Shown here in pieces: positions 36,301 through 47,640 of a stretch of 64,000 nucleotides of DNA. The stretch comes from Gymnopus androsaceus JB14 (lineage: Eukaryota; Basidiomycota; Agaricomycetes; Agaricales; Omphalotaceae), in contig ML769608.1 of assembly GCA_009733575.1 (NCBI GenBank), positions 52,576 to 116,575 of the forward strand. The letters run 5' to 3'. The notes beneath the pieces were generated by a model, which worked only from the letters and a program-made list of their open reading frames with translations, searched no databases and was not told the DNA's origin. Numbering within the stretch: position 1 is the stretch's first letter; each line of letters opens with the position of its first letter. A program made the position numbers and the translations under genes.

Positions 36301-36744
36301 GGCAGATTATGGTATTCGTCAATCAATAAAGAGGAGAAAAGTATGGGCACCTGGCCTGGAGAATGGGTTGATTCATCGTGCTGAGGACACAGTTCTAAAT
36401 ACTACGTGCCTAAGGCTGAGATCCCTAGAAAACAATTAGCCTAACTTTGAACAATAACGATGCGGACGATTTACCATCAAGGAGTATGCGATACATGTGC
36501 ATGAGACTGTAGTAGTCTGTAAGTAGTTGATGATGCCTGCCAATAGATAACAAGTCGGAAATGATAATTAGCTTGACAATAACAATCAAAAATCTCATGT
36601 CAGGGAGGCAATTTTGAAGGATAAACATACGGCTGCATATGGGTGGGCTCCGGAAATGGAGAAGGAGCCTCAACTGAAAACACAATAAGAAGTCAATAAT
36701 TATATATCGAACCAATAAGTATTTCACGTGATTGAAGATAGTTT

Positions 36745-37083
36745 CGTGATTATTGTCCTAGTCATTATTATCATTCGCTAATGAATTATTCATTATCCCA
36801 GCAGCATCGGTGCTATTAATCTACGTACGTCTCAGAACGCTTTGAAATTAAAAGATGTGAGAACTTTCTCGCGTTTAATTCTATACAATTGTCCGAACAC
36901 ATGCATACATCAGCCATATTCGTGATTATTGTCCTATTCATTATTATCATTCGCTAATGAATTATTCATTATCCCAGCATCGGTGCTATTAATCTACGTC
37001 TCAGAACGCCTTGAAATTAAAAGATGTGAGAACTTTCTCGCGTTTAATTCTATACAATTGTCCGAACACATGCATACATCAGC
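36745..37083. repeat. Two-copy tandem duplication of about 170 bp
   Basis: 36745-36920 and 36921-37083 are near-identical direct copies beginning CGTGATTATTGTCCTA and ending with ACATGCATACATCAGCC. They differ by small insertions (CAG and ACGT extra in the first copy) and a few substitutions. The second copy abuts the stop codon of the minus-strand gene starting at 37084, so its 3' flank has been duplicated. Confidence 0.9.
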
Positions 37084-37841
37084 CTAGATATTATCCGACC
37101 TTTCCGTGCGCTTCTTTCGAGCGTTACCACTGTCTTTCATGTTTCGGAGTTGTTCACGCAAGGCAGCATTCGCACCCCAGAAATCCAAGTGGTTTTTGAA
37201 GTCAGGAAACTGCTCAACAATCTGGGAGAGGGGCTCAGAGGCAGACGAGGTAGTTAGTTCTGGACGTACCATATGATGAGCTGCTTGCAGAGCTTGCTCG
37301 TCTTGAGCACTTAGCGGCTTACCAAGCGTCAAGTGATTTGAAACTGCGGATTTAGCAGTGGCCTACATGCAGTGTGTCAGATAGAATAACATGTAAATAC
37401 ACAATAAAAACTTACTCTTAGGCTTTGAATGAGCGTCTTGTTCCAGCCGGAATGAGTGAGAGTAAAGCCGGGAGGGGCAGAAGTATACATGATAGTCGAG
37501 GGCCCAGGTAAGGTAGCAGGATGGGTATGGTTATGGTCTGCAACCTCATTCTCATCCTTATCCTTATCCTCCGGACTGGGAGTTAGAGGGGATGGCGGAC
37601 TCTCACCCAAATCCTGAGGTTCAGCTCGTGTGCTGTTTGGGAGCGGGATGGAACGGCCTCGATAAGGATGGAACCTCACGGTCTCAGCTAGGTCTTGATG
37701 GATAGCCAGGAGCACTTGACGCGTAGAGGATTGGATGTCGCTGAATATGAGGGGGATGACTTTGGGTCGTCTAGCCCTTCGAGGAGGAGCCCAAGTGGGG
37801 AGTGTCTGGTCAGCCATGGGAAGTTCGAGTTTGCCTAGCAT
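37084..37841 (-). CDS. Unknown protein, divergent partner of the WD40 gene
   Basis: ATG at 37841 (MLGKLELPMADQ; a second Met could also start). One in-phase intron (about 37364-37414, GTAAGT...TGTAG) joins LIQSLR to ATAKSAVSN. The product is about 235 residues with a Pro/Ser/Asp-rich middle and a helical, charged C-terminus ending RKKRTERSDNI. No known domain. It starts 146 bp from the WD40 gene on the other strand, so the two probably share a promoter. It sits inside the large inverted-repeat block. Confidence 0.55.
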
Positions 37842-37987
37842 GTGCGATTGATTTTAAAGGACCAAATTGTCAATCTGTATTTCAGGCAAATAACAATAAC
37901 GATAATGAGTTTCGTGTAAACAAAAGAACGATCAGATATAAAGGGATCGAGATAACTCACCTTTATATTTCTTCGAACTTGACACCA
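37842..37987. promoter_or_regulatory. Shared bidirectional promoter
   Basis: Only 146 bp separate the start codons of the minus gene (37841) and the plus WD40 gene (37988). The AT-rich spacer must hold both promoters or 5' leaders if these starts are right. No specific box can be named with confidence. Confidence 0.4.
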
Positions 37988-39463
37988 ATGCCAAATCGTA
38001 TTTCTCCCTCCAGCGAGACCGGAAACTACGCCTTGTCCCATCAACTTGTTGGTCACAATGGTCCTATACTGTGCCTCGCTGTTCATCCTCATGCGACCTA
38101 CATTGCCACCGGGGGTTAGTTCACTTCATCGCATGATACTATCATAGAACTGACAATTGGCTCCTTAGGGAAATGTGGTACAATGATCTGGGCAATGCCC
38201 ATGGGATTACCTGTAGAAACTCCAACAGGTTCAGGCAACCGCGGGTTTACTACAGCGGTCCTGTGGATGACAAGGGCTGACGATACGGAGGAAGGCATAG
38301 CGTACGGAACAGATGAGGGTTACCTGTGCATATGGAAGAGAGTCAAAGCAGAATTAGAAGTTAGTGAGTTGTACTACTTAATTGACAATCACTTACACGA
38401 AATTAGTTTCATGAGGTATTCTGCAGACGCCTGGAGGCGGAGCCAGGCTGGGAAGAGATTTCAACCTTGGCGTACGACACCAACACCCACCAGCTGGCTG
38501 TCAGTCAGCGTTCGCAATTGGTCCACAGATTTCTGATTGACGGTTCCATGCGTCCCCACAAGATGAGATCGGTGAAGATTGAGAGCCACTACCCTCAAGC
38601 TGTGGGATTTGGGCACAGTGGTGTGAAAGGAGTTGAAGTTTGGTCATTTGGTCGCGACGATGGAGATATGTAAGTGATGTGATTGAACCTGTGGAAAATC
38701 TTAGTTGATTTGTTTTCAAAGTCATGTATTGGACGAAGAAGGAACTACTTTGGCGACACACAGAACTGGTCTGATAGCGTAAGTTCAGTATGACTCCTTG
38801 AGATGCACGAGCTCAATGCTAGTAGTGGAAGCGCAGCCATCAATATCAAGGATGATATCTTCATCCTGGACGATACGGCCCAGGGAATTGGCCTGTACAA
38901 ATTGAGTTCCTGCGAGCGCATCAAAACTTTTGAGGTGCCCATGAAAGTGGGCCGCCGGTCACGAACAGTAGCTTTTCATGATCAAAACACTGCAGTTATC
39001 AGTGGGAGCGATTATGGCCGGGTGTACATTTATGAACGTAGACTGGGAACGGTGCGTGATACTCTGTACACGGGACATGATGACTGGGTACAGTCCATAG
39101 CGGTAAGTTATAAGCCTTCAAAGAAAGATACAAATAGACTTACATTTATTCAGGCATTTGATAACGAAGGAACAGCAAGTATCGTTATCGGGAGGTCTGG
39201 AGAAAACATTCGAGGCAGTAACCCGCTTCAAGTGTGGGTTAAGAAAGACCCAGTCTTGCGTGCAGTCCCTACAGCCAGAAGCAACAAGTTTGAGAAGCTC
39301 TGGATAGCAATTAGTGTTATCTTGGCTACACTGTTTGTTGTTGAAAATATCTTGGTGCGTACCTTGAACTCTAGTAGAGTATAATTTTTTGACCATTCCT
39401 CTCCAGCATGTTCCAGTTGTGGCATGGATGGAGAAAGCATACATGAGCGTAGCAGCCCCTTAG
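37988..39463 (+). CDS. WD40 beta-propeller protein with C-terminal membrane anchor
   Basis: ATG 37988. About seven exons with short introns. WD-like repeats are seen as LVGHNGPILCLAVHPHATYI, GTDEGYLCIWKR, STLAYDTNTHQLAVS, AVGFGHSGVKGVEVWSFG, TVAFHDQNTAVISGSDYG and YTGHDDWVQSIA. After the propeller the protein ends with a hydrophobic helix (LWIAISVILATLFVVENIL) and a short tail, stop at 39461. It resembles a WD40 family frequent in repeat-rich regions of mushroom genomes. The propeller is likely a protein-interaction platform; the last helix suggests a tail-anchored membrane position. Function unknown. Confidence 0.65.
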
Positions 39464-40478
39464 ATATTCTTGTCAAATTTTTATTTTCAGTTATAGCTCA
39501 CCACGCAATGGAAAGACTGTCATACATGCTGCAGAAGCTCGTTAGACTTCAAGAGACCCTACGAACATATATGAGTTGGTGCGCCTAGTAACCAGACTTG
39601 AACATCTAGCTATTTTCTCCACCAGAAGATCCTGGTGAGGAGGATAATTAATGGAGGTTGGGAAAGCGACCGTCGAAAGCGTTGCAGGTGTATGCATGAA
39701 TCTCAGGACTCCGAACGATCCCTATTTCCAGACAACCGCCGTCTCGTCATTGAATCAAAATTTTGTGTTCCGAGGCTTGAGCTCTTCGCAGTACAGCACC
39801 AGCGTCGAGGCTATTATTTATAGAATTATTTATCAAGAATGAATTTTATTTTAAGTTTCTAATGTAGAACAGACTATGTAGCCATGAACATGCTAGTACT
39901 GAAGATGTATGTTGAGTATGGCTATGGTATGGCAATGATAGTGGGTCAAAATCACTTTACAACGCATGCCAGTAACCCCAAATTTTGCACTAAAGTATAT
40001 GGTTTTTCACTTTCAAGTACATGATTTTCCACATTTAAGTACATGATTTTCATCCTCTCAGTGCATGTTCAGCATATAACAGTACATGGGCTTGAAGCTT
40101 CTGTATCATCGGTACATGGGTTTTCCTATGTAAGTGAAGTGCTTTCAGCCTATGTTAACCTGTATCCTATGTCTGACCTCAGTGCATGTTACACATCTAC
40201 TCTTCACATCAGACTGCAGCCCATGTTTTTTTTTCAGTACATGTTGCACCTCCCAATGCATGTTGAACTGTGTCATTGGCTAGATTGTATTAAATAACCA
40301 GGATCCTCAACTAGCATTTTATTGCATCCTACGTTTGGCTTCAGTATATGCTATCCCATTTCAAGGCATGTCTGGTCATGAAAGATTATGAATCAAGGAA
40401 AGTGATTAGTTGTTGTTGCATCAGGGCCAAGACGCAGAAGCATCACACTGAAGATGCAGATGCATGATACATATTCAA
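39464..40478. other. AT-rich spacer with degenerate subterminal-type repeats
   Basis: About 39990-40290 contains a dozen or so degenerate copies of AGTACATG/AGTGCATG followed by TTTTC or TT, spaced roughly 20-25 bases. This resembles the subterminal repeats that transposase binds in CACTA elements. A possible element end, CACTTTACAACGCATGCC (about 39953), lies just outside. No gene is supported. Confidence 0.45.
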
Positions 40479-41210
40479 TTACTGCCTCGACAAATTCAGC
40501 ATTACCGATCTCCCATGGGAGTAGTCGTAACGAGCAGCGTGTGCAACAATATCATCAAGATCAATGATATCCTCTGTATTGCTAAGGTTAGAGGAATAGG
40601 TTTTGGCTTGAAGGTGTGGATACTGAAGGAAAGGATTGTATAAGGAGGTGGAGAGGGGCGAGTGTCGCCAAACATGGAGACGAACGGTATTGCCAACGTT
40701 CTCGATCCACTGGATTTGACCAGCAAGCGGGTTCCCACTACATGTCAGTCTGTAGATTATATTGGCATTCCCCTTGTGTGTTGTATGCGGAGAAAAATTG
40801 ACACCATTGTGCTTAGCGTAAGCACGGAATGCACCTTTTCTCTCGGTGAATTCCCCGGTGTTGTGAGGAGCGTTGACCAGTATGAAGCATTTGTCAAAGA
40901 GCACCTTGATCTGCCGAACAGCCTCAGGGCAGTCCGGACGGTGCAACCAGCGCCGCAGATTTGCAGTTTGGACAAGTGTTTTGACAATGGTGAGTTCCAT
41001 GGGACCTAAACGCAGCGTTAAATCTTTGTTAAATCTTTAGAATGACTGTTCATTGGAATCTTACCGCCAACAAAGTCATTTGTATTAATTTTTTGGAGGG
41101 ATCCAATGAGGCGTTCAAAGGGGAAGCACCACCATGAGATGACGGGGCCAAAGAGTAGAAGAAAGTCATAGATGTGCTGACCGGCATGGATGTTTGGCCA
41201 GGCGGTACCT
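40479..41210 (-). pseudogene. Truncated CACTA Tnp2-type transposase (C-terminal part)
   Basis: The minus strand encodes HIYDFLLLFGPVISWWCFPF and ERLIGSLQKINTNDFVGG, then after an intron (about 41005-41067) LRRWLHRPDCPEAVRQIKVL and a C-terminus ending HGRSVMLNLSRQ, stop at 40479. The plus-strand copy at 48735-52757 has the same blocks in the same order with the same intron position, so this is a second, diverged Tnp2 of which only the last 230 or so residues remain. Upstream (above about 41210) homology stops abruptly where the plus-strand mini-exon gene begins. Confidence 0.8.
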
Positions 41211-42835
41211 TCGCGATATACCCCCTGACCCGACAGTTGGCAATGTGCACAAGGATCTCTCATCAAACACTTGGTGGGTTTACCAACAACCTGCCCCTGA
41301 TGGACCTGTGCCTGAAGGACGTGTCGGTTGGTGGCAGTCTTACAGTGGGGAGTTCGCTTTCGAGCACCCAGATTCCATTGCTTCGACCTGTTATACCTGG
41401 TATGCAACTGGTCAGGTGTGGCGGGCTCATCACAACAATCCCTCCTCCTGTAGCTCCAAGTATTAAAGGCGTAAAGGTAATCTTGATTATCCTAGTTTTA
41501 TATCCATCATAACTTATAATCTTTACAGAAGAGAGTTTTTGTCAAGCCCAAGGTAAGCTCATGATTACTTATCTCGTTCTCGCTTTCCGACGAATTGCCT
41601 GTCAGATTACCGCCAAATGTAGGATCGACGTTGAAGATAATTCAACGGCGCCCAAGCGCAAGGTATGCTCAGTGTCACGTTCATTGCTCCCCCTTTCTGA
41701 CTCAAGGCCTGGTCAGAAACTGTCTAAATGCAAGGCACAAGAGGCAGGTATTGATTCCGATGAGGGTGAGGAAGACTCGTTGCAACGGAGGCACAAGGTA
41801 TGGCTAGAATCATATACATCATTCGCGTTTTTATATGTATTGTCTTTTCAGGTCAAGGGCAAAAAAAGGTGTTGAAAAGCTACCAGTCCTTCTGAAGAGG
41901 AAGACGACGAGGAACAATGGCAGTCCAGGCGCAAGGTGAGTGCGTACCAAGTGCATTGTTCGGATTTTCATCTTTACAGGCTAAGGGCGCAATCAGATCT
42001 GACGAGGAAGACGAAGAGGAGCAACAGGCATCCAGGCACAAGGTAAATAAAGACTGGGTACATGTTTCACATTTTCATAACTGCTGTCTTTCCCAATTAA
42101 GATCAAATGAAACCGGCAAAATCACAAGAACTCTGCAGACAATGAAGACGACGAGGAATCAGTCCAATCAGGGGTCCAGGTGATATTCATTTTTGGTCTT
42201 AGCGGTATTTTACTAACAACCTACAGGACGATTCATCAACAACGCAACAGGCGGTGAGTAACAATTTACCTACTCATTATCTTTAATTGACTTAGGCTAG
42301 GATGATCCTTTTTTTGCGCCGTCGATGGTTCGTGAACCACGCAAAGGTACGTTTTTATACTATTTAACCCAGGAGCTGCTCACTTACACCTTAACCAGCC
42401 GACAACCTTAGTCCTCGATGGAAAGCAGTGTTGAATCTTTTCAAATCTCAAGTCATCCGCCATGTTGACATTTGTAACAATGCTCTGGAAGCGCTGGAAT
42501 TCTTGACTCATCTGCCTCTCCACTACCTTGGCAAACTACCCGATCTCAACCTTCTTACTTGCACGCCGCAGTGGTCAAAATCGCACATCATAGAGCATGG
42601 CTCTGCTTTGCTGTGGGCCAATATACTTGCTATGCCAATGCAAGACCTTGCTATAGTCAATAGAGCTGTAGGAACGTCAAATTACTTTACTCATGGTAAG
42701 TTTCACAATATCGCGGAAATACATTTACTCATTTCAACATAGCGGACATTGTAGCAAACTGGCAAGCTGGTGGAGAGCCTCTGAAAGGAAGCAATCATCA
42801 CATCAATCTCATCAGCATGTTCCATAACTAAGCCA
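41194..42835 (+). CDS. Unrecognised gene built of an array of charged mini-exons
   Basis: A first exon (about 41194-41460) encodes DLSSNTWWVYQQPAPDG and GWWQSYSGEFAFEHPDS. Then 8 or so exons of 24-90 bp alternate with introns of about 45-60 bp, nearly all phase 0 with strong GT-AG borders (for example introns 41477-41528, 41664-41707, 41798-41851, 41937-41980). The exon products repeat one pattern: Lys at the start (KGK, AKG), an acidic core (DEEDEEEQQ) and a basic end (RHK, RRK). A larger last part (42405-42700) reads WKAVLNLFKSQVIRHVDICN. Two exons contain an in-frame TGA (near 41877 and 42108), so the copy may be decayed or spliced differently. No known domain. Confidence 0.45.
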
Positions 42836-42893
42836 ATGGATTGAAGCTGCTGGAGATCTGATGGGAGCCTATTCAGGGATTATACCATGCACC

Positions 42894-43574
42894 TCAACAG
42901 GATGATGATGCAGAATTGGTTTTATTCTTTGATGTCGACTTTCGCGTAGCACAACTAAGAAAATCGGACTTGGTGTCGCGAGCTGCACTCAAGTTGCGGG
43001 ACAAACGAGTGAGGCGAGCCTGCTTCACAGGCTGAGGGACCTCCGAGTCGATGCCTTCAAACTTGGTGAGAGGTGATTCGGCCATTGTGGGTGTAGATTC
43101 CTCGGTGGGGACAAGAGTATTGTCGGAAGGTGTAGATGCCTTGGTGTCAGCGTCGGAAGAGGAGCTAGGGGTTGCGGTAGTTTTTTGCCCTTCGCTTACA
43201 AGTGGCATTGTTGCAGAATCGACAAGGTCAAAGGTAAAAGAGAAAGATGCGTCTGGAACGTGTCCGCAAGGGAAAAGAACCAAAAGGATAGCAGTGAAAA
43301 AAATCTCTTACCCATGAAAGTAGAAGTAGAAGCTTGTTGACACGTCGGAAACATTGTCAACAAAGACCCAAGGTTCTCACGTGCACTCTCGGTGTCTAAT
43401 AAGTCGCAGTCTAAATACACTTGAGCAGGGTCGATTTGGGGGTCAACAAGATAAATATATGTAATTGATTCGCGAGGAACAACAACTAAAAACTTGAAAA
43501 CGAGTAAAAATTTGATAACAAGTAAAAATATGAAAACGCTTAAAAGCTTGAAAACGACATTAAGCGTTTTCAAG
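42894..43574 (-). CDS. Unknown Ser/Thr-rich protein, 5' end overlapping a repeat
   Basis: A minus-strand frame with SITYIYLVDPQIDPAQVYLD and MFPTCQQASTSTFM joins across an intron (about 43259-43317, GTAAGA...TTCCAG) to a Ser/Thr/Asp-rich region with SFSFTFDLVDSATMP and a basic C-terminus, stop at 42894. The N-terminal 30 or so residues of the open frame are only translated A-rich tandem repeat, so the true start is probably MFPTC (43350) or an exon lost to the repeat insertion. No domain recognised. Confidence 0.4.
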
Positions 43575-43661
43575 TTTCAATTGGTGGTACAGATGCAAAG
43601 TGCCGCGTGCGTTTACTTATAGTTGCCGTCAGCCAAATTCCACAACCAAAAAGGAAGTCGG
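43485..43661. repeat. Fragment of the A-rich/TIR repeat family
   Basis: Contains tandem units related to AAAACTTGAAAACGAGT (43489-43560), then TTGGTGGTACAGATGCAA (from 43581), then GTGCGTTTACTTATAGTTGC, CGTCAGCCAAATTC and CACAACCAAAAAGGAAGTC. The second half repeats, with a few changes, the start of the element at 44132. The first half matches 47490-47600. Confidence 0.75.
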
Positions 43662-44131
43662 CGCTTACCAGATATCATAGCTACTTGTACTCAGTATGCT
43701 AAAAGCTTGAGGGAGAATGGACCTAATACGATACCCAAATAGTCTCCCAAGTCCGTACCGAGTACTACTCTTCATCGTGCACTGTAATCTATCGAAAAAA
43801 TGCGACAGAAGCGGTAATTATTAGTGGGCACGAAAGCAAATCAGCTTTAAACGCACTCGGTAGCCCGCATTTGAGAGGGTCTGCTCGCATGCGCCCTCCC
43901 TGTAATTTGCCTGCCACAGGCTCAGTGTGCTCGCTGACTGCGACTGTGCACGATATTCGGATTTGATCTTTTCTTAAGGTACTAATGATTTGAAGGATAG
44001 CGGTATATATATTAATGAATACTTAATCTAAGCAGCGTCGAAGAGCCGTTGGCAATTGTCGAGGCAACGTCCAGACGCCACTGCAGCACTTGGTGGTACA
44101 GACGCAAGTGCTGCGAAAGCTTACATGATGC
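43662..44131. other. Spacer left of the 3.5-kb insert
   Basis: No gene. A short perfect hairpin AGCACTTG...CAAGTGCT (about 44085-44112) surrounds the TTGGTGGTACAGACG phrase shared with 43581. Confidence 0.45.
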
Positions 44132-44642
44132 GTGCGTCTACATATAGTTGCCGTCGGCCAAATTCGTGCGCTGACTTCCTTTTTCAATTTTGGTTGCAAA
44201 TCTAGCCGGGCGGCATTATCTACAACAACGCATCATGTAAGCGACTTCTTCTCGCTTTTTTTCATAACCACCAGCATCGATACTTTTTTTCGACGTGTTC
44301 CTCGACGAAAGTAAAGACTCTAATCTCTGATTTATTCCGTATGTCTTGTCATTGACGATCCTCTCACGATTCGGATACTCGGTTATTCGATTTCCGAGTT
44401 TCATATAATTAGCAGCGGCGCTGAAACCACGCCGTTCTCACCTCTCTCACCTCTCTCTCACCGGAGCAGTACTCATTATGCATATCTTTAGCATGGTGAC
44501 CGATAACGCACCACAACAGCCAAAGCAGTCAACCGTCCTTCTGCATCGTAAGGTACAGCTGCTGAAACACAATATGTAGTAATCTAATCTGACCCTCATA
44601 AATACACAGATTATAATCACAAAACTTGCAAATTTCACTAGT

Positions 44643-47308
44643 TTGGGAGAATTTGGACGACCCCGAGGCCTCTGGCGAGCCCTTCCTCGATGCCTCTGGG
44701 ACTGGTATCCTGCACTGCATAAGGATGCAGTTTTCGCATATTGTTCCGACAGGAATCGACTTGAAGCGTTCGTCGACAGTGTGCGCGGAGAAACGGATGC
44801 GAATTCGCTACTTCCATCGGCTGCCGACGATGGTCTTTATTCCTTTGAGGGAAAGCCTCGCGGTTATTTTGCTCTGTTTAACGGACTCATGTGGATGACG
44901 AACCATTGGATTGGCGACGACGGCCAATTCCCTGTTTTCACCTTCCATGGCTTATGGGACCTCTCCGACAGTTATTACCTAGGCTGGATCGAAGACAAAG
45001 ACACCTCTCCCGAGAATCTTGAACTCTCACTGCCATTGGATGCAAGTTTCCCATCGAATTCCATCTTTTGTTATCAACAGCTGCCGTATCTCGAGCTTTT
45101 TTGCTCCGATTTCCTTCACTGTCGACAACTGGAGAACTCGGGAGGCTTCCGAAGTCCAATCTCATTTGGCGGAGGGCGCGCGGGGCGCTTGAATGGCGAT
45201 CGTTGCCCTACATGTTTTGGCGTGCATCGGGAAGCATGTCCTGCCAGCGCACACCAACCAGTTGCCATTGAAGGGGCAAGAAAATACCTTCAATTTTCAT
45301 CTGAGGTTTTAGACCGAAGAAAGCTTGCTGAAGCGGTCATTGGAAGCCTCCAGGACAACCACTTTCTTTTGGTGAGCTTTGTTAGGACTTGTAGTGATTG
45401 AGATGTACTGAAATTGAGTAGATACAGTCGCCGCCTTGCTCAGGCAAAACCACGTTCCTGAGGCGTGTTGGGCTCGCTATCCTTGAGAAGAATCCACATT
45501 GTTCTCTCCAGTTTGCGACAGCCCACAAATCAAGAACCCTCCAGACCAATATCTTCTGTGGTCTTGAAAAGCCCATAACTACTTCTGCAGACTTCCTCGC
45601 TCATATATCCAATCCTGATTTTCGGAAACCTTTCTATCTGATTATTGACGAAGCTCAAAACACATACACAGAATCCAACTGGTGGGAACAGTTATACTCC
45701 TCCCCACCATACGATGATGTCTTTGTGATTGCTGCTGGCAGTTATGGCAGCCATTCCGACTCCCTGTCCCACTCGCCGCCTCGAGATATCCCAGTGCATT
45801 TGCGTATGAGTCTTTTTCATATGAATGACAGACCATTCTTCCTAGCATTCAACATGCAGGACCTAACTTCTTATATGCAATCGCGCTCCATACCGCTCAA
45901 TTGGAAAGGCGATATCATCAAATACGCTTCACCCACAGCACCGCCGGTACAGTGATGACCCGTACGACGTCGTGCATGGGCTTACATCCCGGTGTTATCA
46001 GAAGTTTGGTGGACTTTCTCCATGAGCAGGTTCGTTGTTCCGCGCGATATTATCTCAGTCTACTGATCAGCAACAGTTGCAGAAGCAAAAAGAGGTCAAA
46101 GATCTTCTAGATGCGTTCCGCCGAAGTAGTCTACACAAGGCATTGAACCCATACCCCCAGGACTTGTCACGATGTGTCCCTAGAAAGCCTTTGCATGGCT
46201 TTACTAGCCTTTGGGTGCTCATGTTCTCCAGTGTCCTGCTCAACGGCTGCATAATTGTTCCGAAAATTGCCCGCGGAGTTCCAGATATCGTAGTCGTTAA
46301 CCGACACGGCTCGGTGCATGAACCCGATTGTCCTTTAATCCAATCCGTCACCCAATCCGATCATCTCTTGATCGGTAACAATGTCTACAACTTTCCCCAT
46401 AATATCTTCACCTTCGCAGAACTGGACCATGTGCGCAAGTATGTCAAGGAAACCCAGATTGCCACTACTCCGCGCGACCGCTTCTTTGCAGTGGACGCAG
46501 GTGAAATGATCGCTGACCCAGCGCTCCCTTTCAAACCGTACTCGTCTCGTCAGATGACAGCGTCCAATTCGCCGCTCGATTCATTTCAACAAGCCGCCCA
46601 TGATGCCAGGCAAATGGGTTGGCTCTTGGAGACTTCGATGGCAGAATACGATCTCAGTGAGAATGAGATTATGCTTGTAATGCCTTCGCGTTGGCATCTA
46701 GACTACTTGAAGTCACTCCTTGAACCAGAGCCTCTAACACCACTCGCGCAGACCGCCACCCTGGATGATTTCATCCTCGCAGTGCTCAAGGAGTTCAATG
46801 GCTCAGTCTTGACTGAGCCCTTGGCTGAGGGTCCTTCTATTCGCGAAAGAGTCTACGAGATAGAGTTTCATCGATGTGCTGAGAAACTTGCGGGTGCCCG
46901 CTTTCTGACTCCTCAGGCTTACAAGCCGCGTGGGGAAGGATTTGAGGCTGGCTATGCCGATTTTGTAGTCAGGTCAAGGGAATGGGTTATAGAACTGCTT
47001 CGTGATAGCAAAAATTTGGACGACCATCTGAAACGGGTCGGCGAGTGGGGGAAATATACTGCACAATGGCCAAATTACGAGTCGCGTGTGGTAAATTTTT
47101 GTATTCATCACTCTGACAAGCAGGTCGATGATGACCGTGAGTGGTTATCATCATGACTTGCTTCAATGCCTTGCTCACTCTTTTCCTAGCGAAGCACATC
47201 TACGTGGGGATTAAGGTCCTTGGTCTGGGTGCAATGCGACACATCTCAATGCAGGTATCCAGAGCGAGTCAACTACTAGCAGTGTTTGCCTTGACAAATA
47301 CCCGTTAG
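44643..47308 (+). pseudogene. Crinkler-like P-loop NTPase fused to a restriction-endonuclease-fold domain, frameshifted
   Basis: The N-terminal part (about 44643-45060) is unrecognised (GYFALFNGLMWMTNHWIGDD). After an intron (about 45373-45427) comes Walker A (SPPCSGKTTFL, about 45428) and Walker B (PFYLIIDEAQ, about 45628), then HPGVIRSLVDFLHEQ typical of the helical lid of these ATPases. After another intron (about 46031-46081) a long segment ends in a nuclease-like motif pair (YADFVVRSREWVIELLRD, about 46953-47006). This matches the NTPase plus PD-(D/E)xK architecture described for Crinkler-type effectors and relatives in fungi and oomycetes. No ATG or secretion signal is seen. The frame changes around 45070-45270 and twice around 45950-46000, so this copy is probably not functional. 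Confidence 0.6.
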
Positions 47309-47445
47309 TCGGTTGCAGGATCAATTGTTCTTCAATATTTCTGTAGTGAAGAGCGTTGTATATTATATTTATGAGCATTGAAATCTTATTGCGGTTCAAA
47401 TTATGGCTGAGTTTTGTTCTAGCATTTACTTGAGTTCCCAGCGGC

Positions 47446-47640
47446 CAAATTCCACAACCAAAAAGGAAGTAGTCGTTTTCAAGTTTAATCCTGAAAACTT
47501 GAAAACAACTAAAAACTTGAAAACGAGTAAAAATTTGATAACGAGTAAAAATATGAAAACGCTTGAAAACTCGAAAACGAAGAAAAACTTGATACGCTCA
47601 ACGACTTCCTTTTCGGTTGTAGAATTTGGCCGACGGCAAC
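47446..47640. repeat. Fold-back repeat with A-rich tandem core
   Basis: The left arm GGCCAAATTCCACAACC (then AAAAAGGAAGT) and the right arm (ACTTCC, then a diverged copy of the complement ending GAATTTGGCC) are inverted. The core is a tandem array of 17-20-bp units such as AAAACTTGAAAACGAGT and AAAAATTTGATAACGAGT. It forms the right end of the 3.5-kb element and has a relative at 43485-43661. Confidence 0.75.
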
